Positions 32,800-45,870 of a stretch of DNA of 64,000 nucleotides are shown here, piece after piece (positions within the stretch are counted from its first letter, which is position 1; each line of letters starts with the position of its first letter). The position numbers and the translations under genes are program-made. The notes below the pieces were generated by a model. That model searched no databases. It had not been told where the DNA came from and saw only the letters and a list, made by a program, of their open reading frames with translations. The DNA is from Loxodes magnus (Eukaryota; Ciliophora; Karyorelictea; Loxodida; Loxodidae). Where the stretch lies: positions 80,789-144,788 of the forward strand of contig CAMPDV010001030.1 in assembly GCA_946699065.1 (NCBI GenBank), in the 5' to 3' direction.

Positions 32800-33280
32800 A
32801 TGGATTAAAGTGAAGATATCTTAAGTAGTCCTTTTGATCGGCAAATATACTCATTAATACAGGAGACTAAAGAAAAATTACAAAGAATAAATTATGAAAA
32901 GAATCAGGAACTGCAAAATAAGATAAACTTTGATCCCATATGAATGTAGAGACAGAGAGAAAAAATAAATTAAGCACTAATTTATACATAAAGGAAACCA
33001 ATAATAAGGTGCTGATACTGCAAGAAGCATGGTAAGAAACTGTTGGAATTTTTAGGAAAAAAGAAAAAAAGAAGAACGAAATGCATGAAATAAAATGTTT
33101 AGAATATACTGCACAAAAGAAGTCAAATTTTATAGAAGAAAAGAGCAATAAATAATCCAAGCAATACCTCTAATACTAATGGAAGCAAGAGAATGGAATA
33201 AAAGACAATATGGATTTGATGTAGGAAAACTTATAAATACAAGTCTTAGTGGAAACAAGGAAAAGCGATAAATAATTCAA
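32800..33280 (+). pseudogene. Z8: short ORF1-like gene with partial zinc knuckle, unit 1
   Basis: ATG 32800 starts MDQSEDILSSPFDRQIYSLI and a coil (QETKEKLQRINYEKNQELQN). It reaches RCWYCKKHG (Trp = TGA), the start of a knuckle, then loses the frame. In the next frame FYRRKEQ and QYGFDVGKLINTSLSGNKEK follow. It is 450 bp upstream of LINE ORF1 and could be a separate small insertion or the element's own 5' gene. Confidence 0.55.
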
Positions 33281-33732
33281 TTCTACTCCGAAGAAAATTT
33301 CATATGATAAAAAACTTATATAAATCCTTATTCTGTGATTAACCAAAAAAAGGTGAAATCACTTTAATGAATTATGTTATATAATTATTTTTCTTTTAAA
33401 TGAATTTTAATAATAAAATCTTATATAGCAAGATAAAAAATTAATTTAATATACCTTTTTAATTATCCTAATAAACGTTTTAATTTGATTAATTACTTAG
33501 AAAATATCAAAGACATTTATAAGTTTTAATCTTATAAAAATAAAAAAATTGAAGAAGCTTCTAAATTTAAAATAATTTAATAGTTTTATATTTAAAATTT
33601 TATTTTTTAGTTTAAAGCAATTTTAAATATAATAGTATTTGCTTTTTTATTTAATTTCTTTATCTAAATTTGCAAAGCATGTTTATAGATATAAATCACT
33701 AAAAACTACAATAAACATATCATTAACTTAAT

Positions 33733-34583
33733 ATGGAATTTATTTTAAATATCTAGAATAACTTAGAAAACTAGAAGAAATTATATTAAGAAAATAAGAA
33801 ATTAACATCTAGTACAATCAAAATTTAATAATCAAATCAATTTTGCTAGACAAGTTTGCTTGATGAGAATTATATAAAACTCCAGTAATTCTTTCATTAG
33901 CTAAATATGAACTTCATTTGTAACTATTAAAAGTTTAGTAAAACTTAAGAAAATAGTAAGAAATTAATGAATAATTAATGAAAGAATTATTTATTCTAAA
34001 AACCAAGCCTTTATAAAAAGATTAAATTAGCTAAACAAACATTAATTATATTGAAAACTAGAATCGCACTGTTATAAAATAATCAAATCCTTTCAAAAGA
34101 AAACATGAAGAAGATGGAATTTAATATCCTCCAGCTAAACGTACTATTAAATATGAAAGAGAAAGTGAAAAGATAATACGATAATAAAATTTTTAATCTC
34201 CTCAACTATAAAACTTTATCAGACAAGGTTCGTGAAGGAGGAACTAATATTAAATGAGCAATGTTCAAGGAAGGTATATAACAATTAATGAAGAATTAAC
34301 TCAAGGCACTATAGATAGTACCTAAAATGTTATTAAAATAGATAATAAACTACTAGAACCTAATTCGATTTAAGTAATTTACATTTTGATCTAATATTTC
34401 CACCAGCACCCTGAGTATAAAAAAGAACTGGTACATACTTAAAGAGATTCATAAGGGACTAAATATATTTGCATATATTAGGCTCCCTGGTGGAGCGCAA
34501 GAATCTAAGAAAATAAAAATAGGACATGTAAATATAAGCTCAATAGCTAGTAAACAAACGGCATTATAATAATTCATCCTTGA
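33733..34583 (+). CDS. LINE ORF1, unit 1
   Basis: ATG 33733 (MEFILNIQNNLENQKKLYQE) is followed by one frame change near 33850. Then a clean frame of 246 codons runs to TGA 34581-34583. It has a coil (LLKVQQNLRKQQEINEQLMK), two basic clusters that look like nuclear localisation signals (NPFKRKHEEDG, PPAKRTIKYERE), a Gln/Arg-rich middle and a C-terminal part (IYILIQYFHQHPEYKKEL, TKYICIYQAPWWSARI). It overlaps the start of the endonuclease ORF. No zinc knuckle was found in it. Inferred RNA-binding protein of the non-LTR element. Confidence 0.68.
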
Positions 34584-35390
34584 TAATGAATTTGGTATTT
34601 TTTCAATAAACGAAACATGAACGTAATAAACATATTGCCCAATTGTTATAGAACAATATCGTACCTATTACTAAAACGCAAATAAACGTGCAGGTGGAGT
34701 ATGTCTATTAGTAAAAAAGTAGCTTGATTCTTGTTAAAATTAATTAGATTTCTAAAATCTTCCTGGACATTTTATAAGCGTGAGAGCTAGAAATTTAATA
34801 ATAGCATCATGCTATTTGCCTACAAACGAAAAGTCAAATATTTATAAGGACATTGCATATGAATACCTTAATAATATCATAAATAATAGTGACCAAAACC
34901 CTACTATCCTTTATGGTGACTTTAATGCCTTAATTCCTAATTACGGCAATAATTGATCACAAATCAATAATAATACTTAAAGATTACTAGACTTTATAGA
35001 AGCAAATGAATTAATAATTTTAAATGATAATGAGTCCAACACATTTATTCATAGAGCGAATAATTAATGCTATTGTAATGACTACTTCTTGGCAACTTAA
35101 CATTTAAATTCTGATGATTTCGTTTACTATAAAGTTATCCAAGGGTTTGTATACTGATCATTTTCCATTAAGTATTACATTAAATTATAATTTAAAAAGA
35201 AGTGAATAAGATTAACAATAACGATTACTCTTTAAAATTTCTAAACTAAAGGATTTGGAAACGAGAAGCTATTATTAAAATCTATTTTTGGGATAATTTT
35301 ATCAATTCTAGTAACTTGATTAAAACGATGTTCAAAATTAGTACTAATTCATCTGCGATCTTATTAGTTATAATTTCGAAAAGCAGCTGC
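34430..35390 (+). pseudogene. LINE ORF2 5' part: APE-type endonuclease, unit 1
   Basis: An exo-endonuclease-phosphatase fold is readable: IKIGHVNISSIASKQTAL, FGIFSINETWT (catalytic Glu), RAGGVCLLVKK, NLIIASCYLPTNEKS, ILYGDFNALIPNYG (the GDFNA catalytic motif at 34915), NDYFLA, and after one frameshift GLYTDHFPLSITL (the DH motif). All catalytic signatures survive apart from the frameshift. In this unit the element ends inside gene G at the duplication junction, so it lacks reverse transcriptase. Confidence 0.88.
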
Positions 35391-35407
35391 CAGTGAGCTC
35401 CATCGCT

Positions 35408-35566
35408 ATGGGCAGCCAGGCTTAAAGCCCCTACCAGGAGTGGATAATCAAAAGGAAGGCGTTCCCTTGCAAAGGTTGACTTTGACCAGGGACTTTCTCA
35501 GCGACAGGAAAGGAATTTGTTCCTAGCCATAAAACCAGAAAGTATAATTCAGAAGGTCAATCTCAG
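35408..35566 (+). pseudogene. Gene G, N-terminal fragment cut by the tandem junction
   Basis: Identical to the first 53 codons of gene G at 46695 (MGSQAQSPYQEWIIKRKAF...). At 35566 it joins the antisense strand of Z5; the frame then adds five residues and stops at TGA. Confidence 0.72.
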
Positions 35567-35775
35567 TTCTTACTCGTCCTTTGATGGAAGAGATTCGCTT
35601 TATTTTAATTTGTAGGAGTTAGAATTTTTTATAAGTTCTTCTAATCTATTAGATAGTTCTGGCTAATTTTATTAAGAAGAGCGTTAAGTTGAAGAAAACG
35701 TGGTGAGAATAAGTGCTTCTGGTTTTCTTTTTTGTTCTGAGAAGGTGGTATAAAACCCTTCTTGAAGCCAGGCAT
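35567..35775 (-). pseudogene. Z5 N-terminal fragment at the tandem junction
   Basis: Minus-strand ATG 35775 gives MPGFKKGFIPPSQNKKENQK (Pro for Thr at residue 2 versus Z5). It stops being Z5 at the junction, leaving about 70 codons. Its upstream flank (35776-36480) is the kinase 3' flank again, with no kinase attached. Confidence 0.8.
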
Positions 35776-36775
35776 TTTATAAAAAATAGAGAAATAAAGA
35801 TGAGAATATAACAAAAGTAATTGAGAAGTGATGATATTAAGATGATATTTAAATAACATTTACTATTGTCTATAAGTGAAAGAACCAATCCTTGCAAATA
35901 AAGGTGTTAAAAGTTCTTTTAGTTTAAAATTTTAATTAAATTTTTTATTTATTTTTATGTTAAAAAACTCTTTTTATTAAGGTTTAGAATGTCATGATCC
36001 CTATTAAATAAAAAACAATTTAATATTATTTTAAAATTTTTTGTATTTTTTAAGTCTTTTATCAACTTCTTATACTAGAAAATATATTAAAGAGTAGGTT
36101 AAAAGATTTAGTTAATAATTTAAAACATTTAAGCTACTTTTCTTACAAATTAAATTTTATAAATAAGTTAATTTTATTGTTCTAATTTAAAAATATTTCA
36201 TTTACTTTACTCATTTTAATATATTATTAATCTAAAATAATATCCTTTAAAAGAAATCAAAGACTGTAATTTAGTTTTAAAGTAATTTACTTCTTAAATA
36301 TTATACTTTATTTTAAATTTTAATCTCTATAAATTAAAATAAAGCAAGATATTTAATATTTTTATCTTAAATATTATTAAAATGCTTAATCTATTTCAAT
36401 GCACATAGCATGATTATTTAAAATTAATTAAATAATAAAAATTATTTATATAACATTTTTTTAATTTAATATAAATAAAATGGTTTCTAAGAAATAAATC
36501 ACTAAAAACTAGCAGGACATCAATTAGAAAAATCTCTCTCATTGAAATTACTCTTTAGAAACAGAAAGCAAAAAGATGTAGCAGTATCTCTAAGACTTAA
36601 ATTAACAAATTGATTTTCTAACTTAAACTATAAAATTAATTATAAACTAAAAAAGTTTTTTGACATTTATAACTGCAAGGATTGCTTCCTTCATTTATAG
36701 ATATTAATAAATATTTGTAATGGCTTTTAATTATAATATTGATTTCATCAATTATGTATTATCCTTGCTATATTA

Positions 36776-37186
36776 TCATCTTTTATTTAATTCATTAGCT
36801 CCCGGATTTTTTCTTCTTGATTAAAAAATATCTCTTTATATTTAAATTTTTTCTTTTATTTTTTCAATTTAATCTTGAAGAAATTTGTTACTCTAAATTT
36901 GTGGATTAACTGACTCAACTGGACCAACCATTAGTTTTTCCTCTGAAGAAGAGCTAGATTGTTATGATAGTTTTAATTTTTTTAGTTCCTCTTTCGTCGC
37001 TTGGTTTCGTTATTTAGTTTTTTGAGGAATGTTGTTCTCGATTAGTTGAATATAATAAATTAAAAGTAATTAGTTTGAGTATAATTAAGATTAGCTGGTA
37101 GTAATATATGGTAAATGACTATAAAATAAATGTTAGGAAATAAATGGTAATAAAGGAAATAAGAATTTAGGTTCTTTAGCTAGCAT
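36776..37186 (-). CDS. Gene N: small uncharacterised protein, unit 2
   Basis: Same 136-codon frame as 25491-25901 (ATG 37186, TGA 36776-36778). It is divergent from the intact kelch gene 85 bp away. Protein-like core: ATKEELKKLKLSQQSSSSSE. Confidence 0.55.
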
Positions 37187-37271
37187 ATTAGAAGATTAAA
37201 ATTTTATATCTAATTATAAAGTGATTTAATTAAGTTATTTTATTTAACATTTTATCTTTAAAACTTTATAA

Positions 37272-38234
37272 ATGAAGACATAATTACAGCAAGGATAGAA
37301 CAATTCAGTCATAAAAATATTATATTTGAGAAAATTGATCAAGCAAAACAGAGAATTAGAAGGAAACTAACTATTTGCTAAGTTTGGGATTGGTTTAACT
37401 AGATACGAGATTATATCTAATTTTCGATTATATAGACAATTTTCGTTTGTTTCTACTGTAAGCTCTAATTCTAATATGAAAATACATTACTAAATTAATG
37501 AAAAAAGATTTGATTGAGGACACATTAAAATAAAGAAAACTGATTAATGTTTTACTTAAATAGAGTAAATCTTTAGTAAATGTCTAGTTATTTCAGGAGG
37601 TAGAGATTTTAATTAGACTCGTTTTACTATTTACTACTATACGAAAAACAAAGCCTTTGAGCTCTAAATGTAATTTTCAAGATTTTAGCATCGAACCATT
37701 TTCAACAGGGATGATTTAATCTACATTATATCAGGAAATTAGAGCAGTATGAATTAAGATATAGACGTTTAAGAATGTGAGCTCTTTAGCTTTAATAGCT
37801 AAAAACTACACAGAATGCAATAAATAATAATACCAGTCAAATAGTTTGGCTGTGACTAGCATTCTTCAAAAGTTTATGTCTTTGGTGGATACAATAGCTA
37901 GTAGAACTCTTGCAAAGATGAACTTTAACTATACGACAGCTTGAAAAACTAATGATTAGTATTAGAACAAAAATTATTAAATAAAGCTACTACATCAGCT
38001 ATCTTTATTCCTTAAAAAAAACATTTTTTTATTTACAAAAACGGAACTGAAAATGTAAAGACTTAAGTATTTGATTTGAAGTCAATAATAGGATAAAAAA
38101 GATAATGCCCTTTAAATAATTACTGTTTTACTCAACCTATTTTAAGTAAATCAGTAATCTTCCAATTTGATGAGGAAGATAATCTATTTAGCTAAAACAT
38201 TATTAATTTGGACTGGAAGTTAATAAAGAGATGA
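37272..38234 (+). CDS. Kelch-repeat protein, intact (unit 2)
   Basis: 320 codons from ATG 37272 (MKTQLQQGQNNSVIK) to TGA 38232-38234. After a helical, Gln-rich first 70 residues come kelch blades: KCLVISGGRDFNQT with YYYTKNKAFE, then LIYIISGNQSSMNQD with LFSFNSQKLHRM, then KVYVFGGYNSQQNS with LQLYDSLKNQW, then AIFIPQKKHFFIYKNGTENV with a degenerate blade and SVIFQFDEEDNLFS. The hydrophobic-GG, Tyr and Trp spacing fits kelch. Four to five blades are too few for a closed six-blade propeller, so it may be partial or pair with another protein. Kelch proteins are usually interaction scaffolds. Promoter region shared with gene N. Confidence 0.86.
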
Positions 38235-38355
38235 GATACTAATAAGTTGTCATAGTAACTTAAAATAAAAAGTTAATTTCTTTTAATTTAAAATTAATTT
38301 AAGTATTTATACAACTTAAAATATTTTAGTAGCTTTATTTTATTTAATATCTTAA

Positions 38356-39054
38356 ATGAGAAAAACAATATTTCACCAAGTTAATTTTATAGTCAAAAAG
38401 AAAATAATTGTAAAAGATATTCAATCATTCCAATTCATTTAAGAAAGGAATCAGATTCGATAGAAGTAAAAAACTCTCTTTTTATATTTATTTTTACTCT
38501 TGAAGATGACAAATAAATTGGTTATTAAATAAATTTAGAAAAAAAGCATCTTATTTGGTTTATTTAAAGAATAAATTAGCTTAAAATAGAAAAATAATGT
38601 TTATAAATAATTATAATTGCTAAGAGCTCTAAAAATAATTAAGTAATCATTATATTATATATAAATCAAATGGCCCTTTAAAAATACCAAACCTCTATAT
38701 TGAATCTATAAGAAAATTAAAACATTAATCTAACTTTATTGAAAATTTAATAAGATACCAACAACAATCTTCCAAATTTTTAAAATTATCAAGGCATTAA
38801 ATAATATAAACCTACAATAATAATAATTTATTAAATTATAAATAAATAGGGAGGAATAATCCTCCAACTGAGATTGACTTAAGATCTGATACCAAGAAAT
38901 ACCCATAGGCGAATAACCGAACAAGAATCTTAGTAAGAGTCAAGAGAACAAGACTGAAAAAGTATCAAGTAACGTTAATGATGAAAGATGCCAGATACTA
39001 AGGTCTCTTTGGGAGCATTCCGATAACATCCCTATATTTTATAAGTTATGCTGA
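38356..39054 (+). CDS. ORF-B, unit 2
   Basis: Same frame as 27070-27768, also 232 codons. It has PNKNL where unit 1 has PNRNP, matching ORF-A better. Not recognised. Confidence 0.5.
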
Positions 39055-39065
39055 GAATGGAAAAG

Positions 39066-39757
39066 AAAATTTCTTATTCTTTATAATGATGCTCTTCTAT
39101 AACATAGTGACTTGAGCATATTTAATCTTTCTTGATTACAAGAATCTTATTCCAGTCTCGGCTTGTCCCTAGCATTAATCTTGTCTTTCTCTTTTACGCG
39201 ATTGCAATTTCTTAGAGTAAGTAATCTCCATCATAAAATTTTTTTCTGAAAATTTTCCATCCTAGGTACAGTAAATTTTACTTAGATTTTTTCATTTTTT
39301 TCTTTTTTCCTAATCTTATTTCTTTTAAGAGACCAACATTTTAATGATATTTGTCCCAACTTTTAGCAATGTCAACATCTTATTCTATATTTTCTTTAAA
39401 TATTACCTATTTTTTACAATATCAAAATTTAATTGTACTATATTGTATCTTTTAAGAATTCTCCATCTTCTCATCTTTGATATTCATCAAGTCATTTTGA
39501 GGATTAAGAAGGGATTAATTATTAACTTTATCGTTTTTAATTTATCAATTTTTGCTCCGTCTCTTCAATCGTTTAATTAAACTGGACTATTGAGGGATTC
39601 AATTAAATTTCAGTTTTAATCTATAAGTTTTCATTTTTGGCTAAGAAACAGTATTAGCTAGCTAGTTTATTTTTAAGCTAAGTTCTTCAACAGATTCTTT
39701 CACCTTTTTGTTTTCTTCTGTCAAAAAACAATTTCAAGGAGCATTTCTTATTGTTAG
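39066..39757 (-). pseudogene. Z6 copy, unit 2
   Basis: Duplicate of 27780-28470, with the same CWHC-QKLG-Q-ISLK-C knuckle at 39336-39377 and the same frame breaks. Confidence 0.62.
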
Positions 39758-40167
39758 GTTAGCTAATAGATTTAAGAGACTTTTTTAGAGCAATTTTAAA
39801 ATTTATTAAAACCTAAAATAAGAATCGAAACTAAAAAAGATTAAAATTAAAAAAATTAGAATAGTAGCTAAATTAAATAAATTAAAATATAAGCCTTAAT
39901 TACGTCTCAGGGAGACAACCAAATTCATGAAATGTAATTAAGCAGTTCAGATATATATATCAAAATATAGAATCAACGTATTCATTTATATATTATTAGA
40001 TAAGATCATCAAAAATAAAACCTCAAATGGGATATTAACTGGATGAGATTTACGAAAATTTAATTAAATCTCTCAAATATACTAATTTTAATTTTTCTCA
40101 ATTCCAGTATTCATTAAAAAAACTTAAAGAAAATTAAACAATATAGCATAATTTATTATTGTGGTGT

Positions 40168-40773
40168 CACCTTTATTTGATTTACCACTTATTAGTTTAA
40201 AATAAATTCTTCACTTAAATTTTGCTTGTCATTGTCATGTTTCTTGATAATTTTAGATTATTTTCCCCGATTTTTACTACACGATGAATCTCAATCATTT
40301 TCTATTGAAATCATTTACTGTATTTTAGATATAAGGAGCTTCTTTTTTTAGTTATCGTATTTTTTTCCGAAATAGTAAGCTTTCATTTGCAGTATGTTCT
40401 AAAAATATCTTACCATTTATTTTATATTATTTACTTTTATTTTTGTCAGCCTGCAACAAAATATATTCCCTATCGAAAAATAATGACATACTGGTATTTC
40501 AAACTTCAGTACATAAAGTAAGAAACCTCTACCAAGTTTAACCTTAAATTTGTTGCAAGCGGGTTTACAACTAATCCCTATCATAGCGTTGAATTTTTAA
40601 ATTTTATAATTTCCATAGAGTTTAATAATTAATTATCTAGTTGATAAAGATCTTTAATAGCTTTTGCTAATTCTTAATTCTCTATCTTCATAAGGTAGAT
40701 ATCATTGGTTACATTCTGCTAAGTGCTATTAGGTTTTGTTGGAAAGTATTTTATTTCTTAGATGCCATTTTAT
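40168..40773 (-). pseudogene. Z7 copy, unit 2
   Basis: Duplicate of 28880-29484 (MASKKQNTFQQNLI start), with a few substitutions. Confidence 0.55.
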
Positions 40774-40808
40774 ATATAATAAACAATTATTAAAAGAATC
40801 AATGGATA

Positions 40809-41159
40809 TCAAAGAAATATATTTATGGTCTCTGAAGCAAGTGATTAATAAAAATTTTAAATCTAAAAAATTCTGATTAAAGTGCGCATAGCACTCAATG
40901 GTGTACAGCACTGTAATAAATTTAAATTATTAAAGTTCTCTATAACTAATTTTTTCTGTGGAGGCTCTTCATCTAATTGTGGGCAGGATTGCATCTCTTT
41001 GTCACCAAAGCACAGGATGTCTTCAAGTGATTATAGGTTAATTTACAATCTATAAGGAAGTGATTAGTCCAGTTCAACATTTAGATTCTTAAGTCCTCAC
41101 TCAGATTTATCATTGGAGATTTCTTTTCGGTCTCCTCTAGAGTCAAATTCCACCCTATT
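40809..41159 (-). CDS. Gene D fragment, unit 2
   Basis: Same 117-codon frame as 29520-29870. The 5' end is again not identifiable. Confidence 0.55.
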
Positions 41160-44087
41160 TAAATTAAAATAATAATAATAAATTATAAGAAGAAACATAT
41201 GGTGTTATTGTATCAAAAGCAGTATTTTAAAAAAGATATTGCTAGAACCTAAAATATGAACATAATAAAAAAAGCATAATAAATATCTATTATAAATAAG
41301 ACAAACTAAGCAGATTTAATTTATAAGATAAACTATATAATAGTAAATTTAGCATTTTTAAAAATTATTTTTAGATATACCAGCTAAGCTGAAAATTTAA
41401 AATTATAATTAATTATGAAGGACTAATAATTTCTTAAGCCGACCTTTAGTCGAAGATATAGATGTATATCAACTTTAAAAATTATACTTTCCTTTTATTT
41501 TTTTTCATTTTAAAAGTATTAATTTGACTAAAAAGTCATATTAACATAATATTAAAAATAAAATACATATATAATATTTATTTGATGAAGGGGGTTTATT
41601 ATTAGGTTAAATATTTTTTATCTTTTTGCTATCTTTTTAATTCTAAATTTAACTATATTCATATGTGAATCCAACAGAAAATATTTTTCCATTTTTAAAT
41701 ATCTTATAATTAATTTATATTTTACATGCTTTTTAACTTCTCAAAATAGTTATTTTCTTTTATTCATGAATCAATCTATTTTTGTATCATCATTATAGCT
41801 TATAAGATTTTTTATACTAATCTTAGAAATTAAATGCATTTATGCCATGAAGTTCTAATTTTAATTTAAAAGTTTAATTTTATTTCTGATAATTGCATAA
41901 TGACTAATAAACATCCTAAGTAAAATGAAAATTTTAATATTTCATATGTCTTTCTCAAGTTTACCTATTTAAATTTAAGAGTCAAAATTATAGAAATATT
42001 TGACATAAAAAATGCATTTTGCCCTTTGATTATAGAAATAGGCTAAGATATTAAAAAACTAAAAGGTTCTTTTTATTTTTTAAAGATAAAGTTATTAAAA
42101 AAACTTAATAGCAAAGGAAATACTTTTGTGCTTTATAATTTTGTTAATTTAATATTAAAATAATAATGCCAAAAAGGATAATTTATAATTTATCTTATGT
42201 ACTTTATTATATTTATTATCTTTAATTAAACAAGGAACAGCACTAATTTTTATATACATTTTATATAAACATTTTATTTTTAGCATAATTAACTAAAACA
42301 AGAATAAACATTCTCTTTCATAAATTTTAACTAATTAATCATACTCAAAAATAAGGAAGATTAAAAAATTATCAATCAATTATTATTTACTTTACCTAAA
42401 AAAATGTATTTAAATATAGATGTTTTATTTTTAATCCAATTAAAAAGATATAATACCATATATCTTGATAAAAAGAAGGAAATGCTTATTTAATTCTAAA
42501 ACAGAGTTTAAAATTTAAACACATAATATTAAACCAAACTTTAATTTTTTATATATAATAAAATTTTATAAAAGCAGAATTAAAATTAATAAAATTATAA
42601 TTTAATTTTGATAAAAAGCATGAAACGCTTCATAAACAAATTTATATTTAAATTAAATATTTTATCTAAAGAAAAAAATTATAATTTAGCTAATTTTATA
42701 TCATTTTTTAACTTAAATTAAGAGACATTCAAATTATTTAGGCGATTTATCAAAATTTTATTTGCTCCTTAGAAATAATTTGTTTTGCATATTTTGAAAG
42801 ATAAATCGTAAACGAAATCCTAAGTTATTTGATATTTTAATAAAGGTATTTTTAAGCAAAACAATTTTTTTAATTATTCTAGTTTGTTTTGTTAATTTTT
42901 TAAAACAATTATATTTTAATTTTTAATTATAATTTATTTAGTTTCCAAATTAATTGACTTAGCTTTTAAAATTTTTTAATTTAAAACTAATACAAATAAA
43001 AATGTTTCTTATTCTTTTGTTTAGTTAAAAAAATAAACATTTCTTTTATACTTCATTCCTCACAATTTTTTGGTTTATTTAATCTAAAAAATTATTTTTA
43101 GTCAAATAAAATAGTTAATTTATCTTTAAACATAAATAAGATATATCTTCTTAATTATATAGCTTTAATGTAAAATATTTATTTCAAATATAACTTATAT
43201 TCTTCTAACTTTTTTATTTAACATGCTGTAATCATACAATTATAAATCTTAATCATTCTTAATTTTTACTTTTTACTTTTTTTAATTTAAAAAGCATTCA
43301 AATTATAATATGAATCAAATAATAAAGGACTATAAAAGCATTAGTAAAATGTTATCAAAAAAGCTATTTTGTTGGTTTTATCAATAAAATTTAAGTTTTG
43401 ATTTCTTAAATCTTTGATTTTATAAAAAATTATTTTAAGTTAAAAAAGGATAAAAGATTCTATTTAAATTAATTTTGTTAAAACTTTTATTTATTAAAAT
43501 AATTTTAAATGCTGCTAAATTTTTGGAAAATCATATTTAATTTTTAAAAATAAAATAATGATAAAAAACTTGCTTAATTTGCACAATATTCTATTTTTTA
43601 TTATTTTAAAATATAAAAAAATGAAATTAATATAAAAGGAAACACTTTTAAGCTTTTAGATTAAATCTAAAAATTCTTATTAAATGATTAAAATATAAAA
43701 GCAAATAGTAAAAATTATAAAAGCTTATAAAATAATAATTTTTAATAAAAGCAATAATCAATAAATTGTCTATAAATATTTGTTATCTAAAACTCAAAGT
43801 AGCAAAAAATAAAGCAGAAAGTTCAAAGTTTAAAGTAAATTTGAACTAATTATAATTATTTTTCTTCTAAATATTTCTATTTATAATTTTCTTATTAATT
43901 GCTTTTAAAGGATTTCTTATTATTATTAAAGATTATAATCAAACTTTATAAAAATGACAATGCATTTAATCTCTTTTAAAATAAAAAATTGTAAAATAAT
44001 AGATATATATTTAATATAAATTAATTATAATAAATTAAACTACCAAAAATATAAGCTAACAAATTGAATAACTCAAACAGGAAAACT
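41160..44087. other. 2.9-kb gene-poor AT block, unit 2
   Basis: Near-identical to 29871-32799. Nothing recognisable beyond poly-A/T tracts. Confidence 0.7.
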
Positions 44088-44570
44088 ATGGATTAAAGTG
44101 AAGATATCTTAAGTAGTCCTTCTGATCGGCAAATATACTCATTAATACAGGAGACTAAAGAAAAATTACAAAGAATAAATTATGAAAAGAATCAGGAACT
44201 GCAAAATAAGATAAACTATGATCCCTTATGAATGTAGAGACAGAGAGAAAAAATAAATTAAGCACTAATTTATACATAAAGAAATCCAATAATAAGGTGC
44301 TGATACTGCAAGAAGCATGGTAAGAAACTGTTGGAATTTTTAGGAAAAAAGAAAAAAAGAAGAACGAAATGCATGAAATAAAATGTTTAGAATATTCTGC
44401 ACAAAAGAAGTCAAATTTTATAGAAGAAAAGAACAATAAATAATCCAAGCAATACCTCTAATATAATGGAAGCAAGAGAACGGAATAAAAGACAATATGG
44501 ATTTTATGTAGGAAAACTTATAAATACAAGTCTTAGTGGAAACAAGGGAAAGCGATAAATAATTCAATTC
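44088..44570 (+). pseudogene. Z8 copy, unit 2
   Basis: Duplicate of 32800-33280 with several substitutions and 1-base indels near 44270-44470, more than the neighbouring DNA shows. Confidence 0.55.
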
Positions 44571-45019
44571 TATTCCGAAGAAAATTTCATATGATAAAAA
44601 ACTTATATAAATCCTTATTCTGTGATTAGCCAAAAAAAGGTGAAATCACTTTAATGAATTATGCTATATAATTATTTTTCTTTTAAATGAATTTTAATAA
44701 TAAAATCTTATATAGCAAGATAAAAAATTAATTTAATATACCTTTTTAATTATCCTAATAAACGTTTTAATTTGATTAATTACTTAGAAAATATCAAAGA
44801 CATTTATAAGTTTTAATCTTATAAAAATAAAAAAATTGAAGAAGCTTCTAAATTTAAAATAATTTAATAGTTTTATATTTAAAATTTTATTTTTTAGTTT
44901 AAAGCAATTTTAAATATAATAGTATTTGCTTTTTTATTTAATTTCTTTATCTAAATTTGCAAAGCATGTTTATAGATATAAATCACTAAAAACTACAATA
45001 AACATATCATTAACTTAAT

Positions 45020-45870
45020 ATGGAATTTATTTTAAATATCTAGAATAACTTAGAAAACTAGAAGAAATTATATTAAGAAAATAAGAAATTAACATCTAGT
45101 ACAATCAAAATTTAATAATCAAATCAATTTTGCTAGACAAGTTTGCTTGATGAGAATTATATAAAACTCCAGTAATTCTTTCATTAGCTAAATATGAACT
45201 TCATTTGTAACTATTAAAAGTTTAGTAAAACTTAAGAAAATAGTAAGAAATTAATGAATAATTAATGAAAGAATTATTTATTCTAAAAACCAAGCCTTTA
45301 TAAAAAGATTAAATTAGCTAAACAAACATTAATTATATTGAAAACTAGAATCGCACTGTTATAAAATAATATAATCCTTTCAAAAGAAAACATGAAGAAG
45401 ATGGAATTTAATATCCTCCAGCTAAACGTACTATTAAATATGAAAGAGAAAGTGAAAAGATAATACGATAATAAAATTTTTAATCTCCTCAACTATAAAA
45501 CTTTATCAGACAAGGTTCGTGAAGGAGGAACTAATATTAAATGAGCAATGCTCAAGAAAGGTATATAACAATTAATGAAGAATTAACTCAAGGCACTATA
45601 GATAGTACCTAAAATGTTATTAAAATAGATAATAAACTACTAGAACCTAATTCGATTTAAGTAATTTACATTTTGATCTAATATTTCCACCAGCACCCTG
45701 AGTATAAAAAAGAACTGGTACATACTTAAAGAGATTCATAAGGGACTAAATATATTTGCATATATTAGGCTCCCTGGTGGAGCGCAAGAATCTAAGAAAA
45801 TAAAAATAGGACATGTAAATATAAGCTCAATAGCTAGTAAACAAACGGCATTATAATAATTCATCCTTGA
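45020..45870 (+). CDS. LINE ORF1, unit 2
   Basis: Duplicate of 33733-34583, same length and frame structure. In this unit it belongs to the element that still has its reverse transcriptase. Confidence 0.68.

Larger units (their letters stand above)
24281..35566. repeat. 11.29-kb tandem duplication, unit 1
   Basis: 24281-35566 is followed head to tail by 35567-46853 with near identity wherever compared (scattered substitutions and a few 1-base indels). The same octamer AATCTCAG ends each junction: just before 24281, at 35559-35566 and at 46846-46853. The left breakpoint is inside element Z5 and the right one inside gene G, so the duplication arose after both were in place. Microhomology suggests template switching or end joining. 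Confidence 0.97.
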
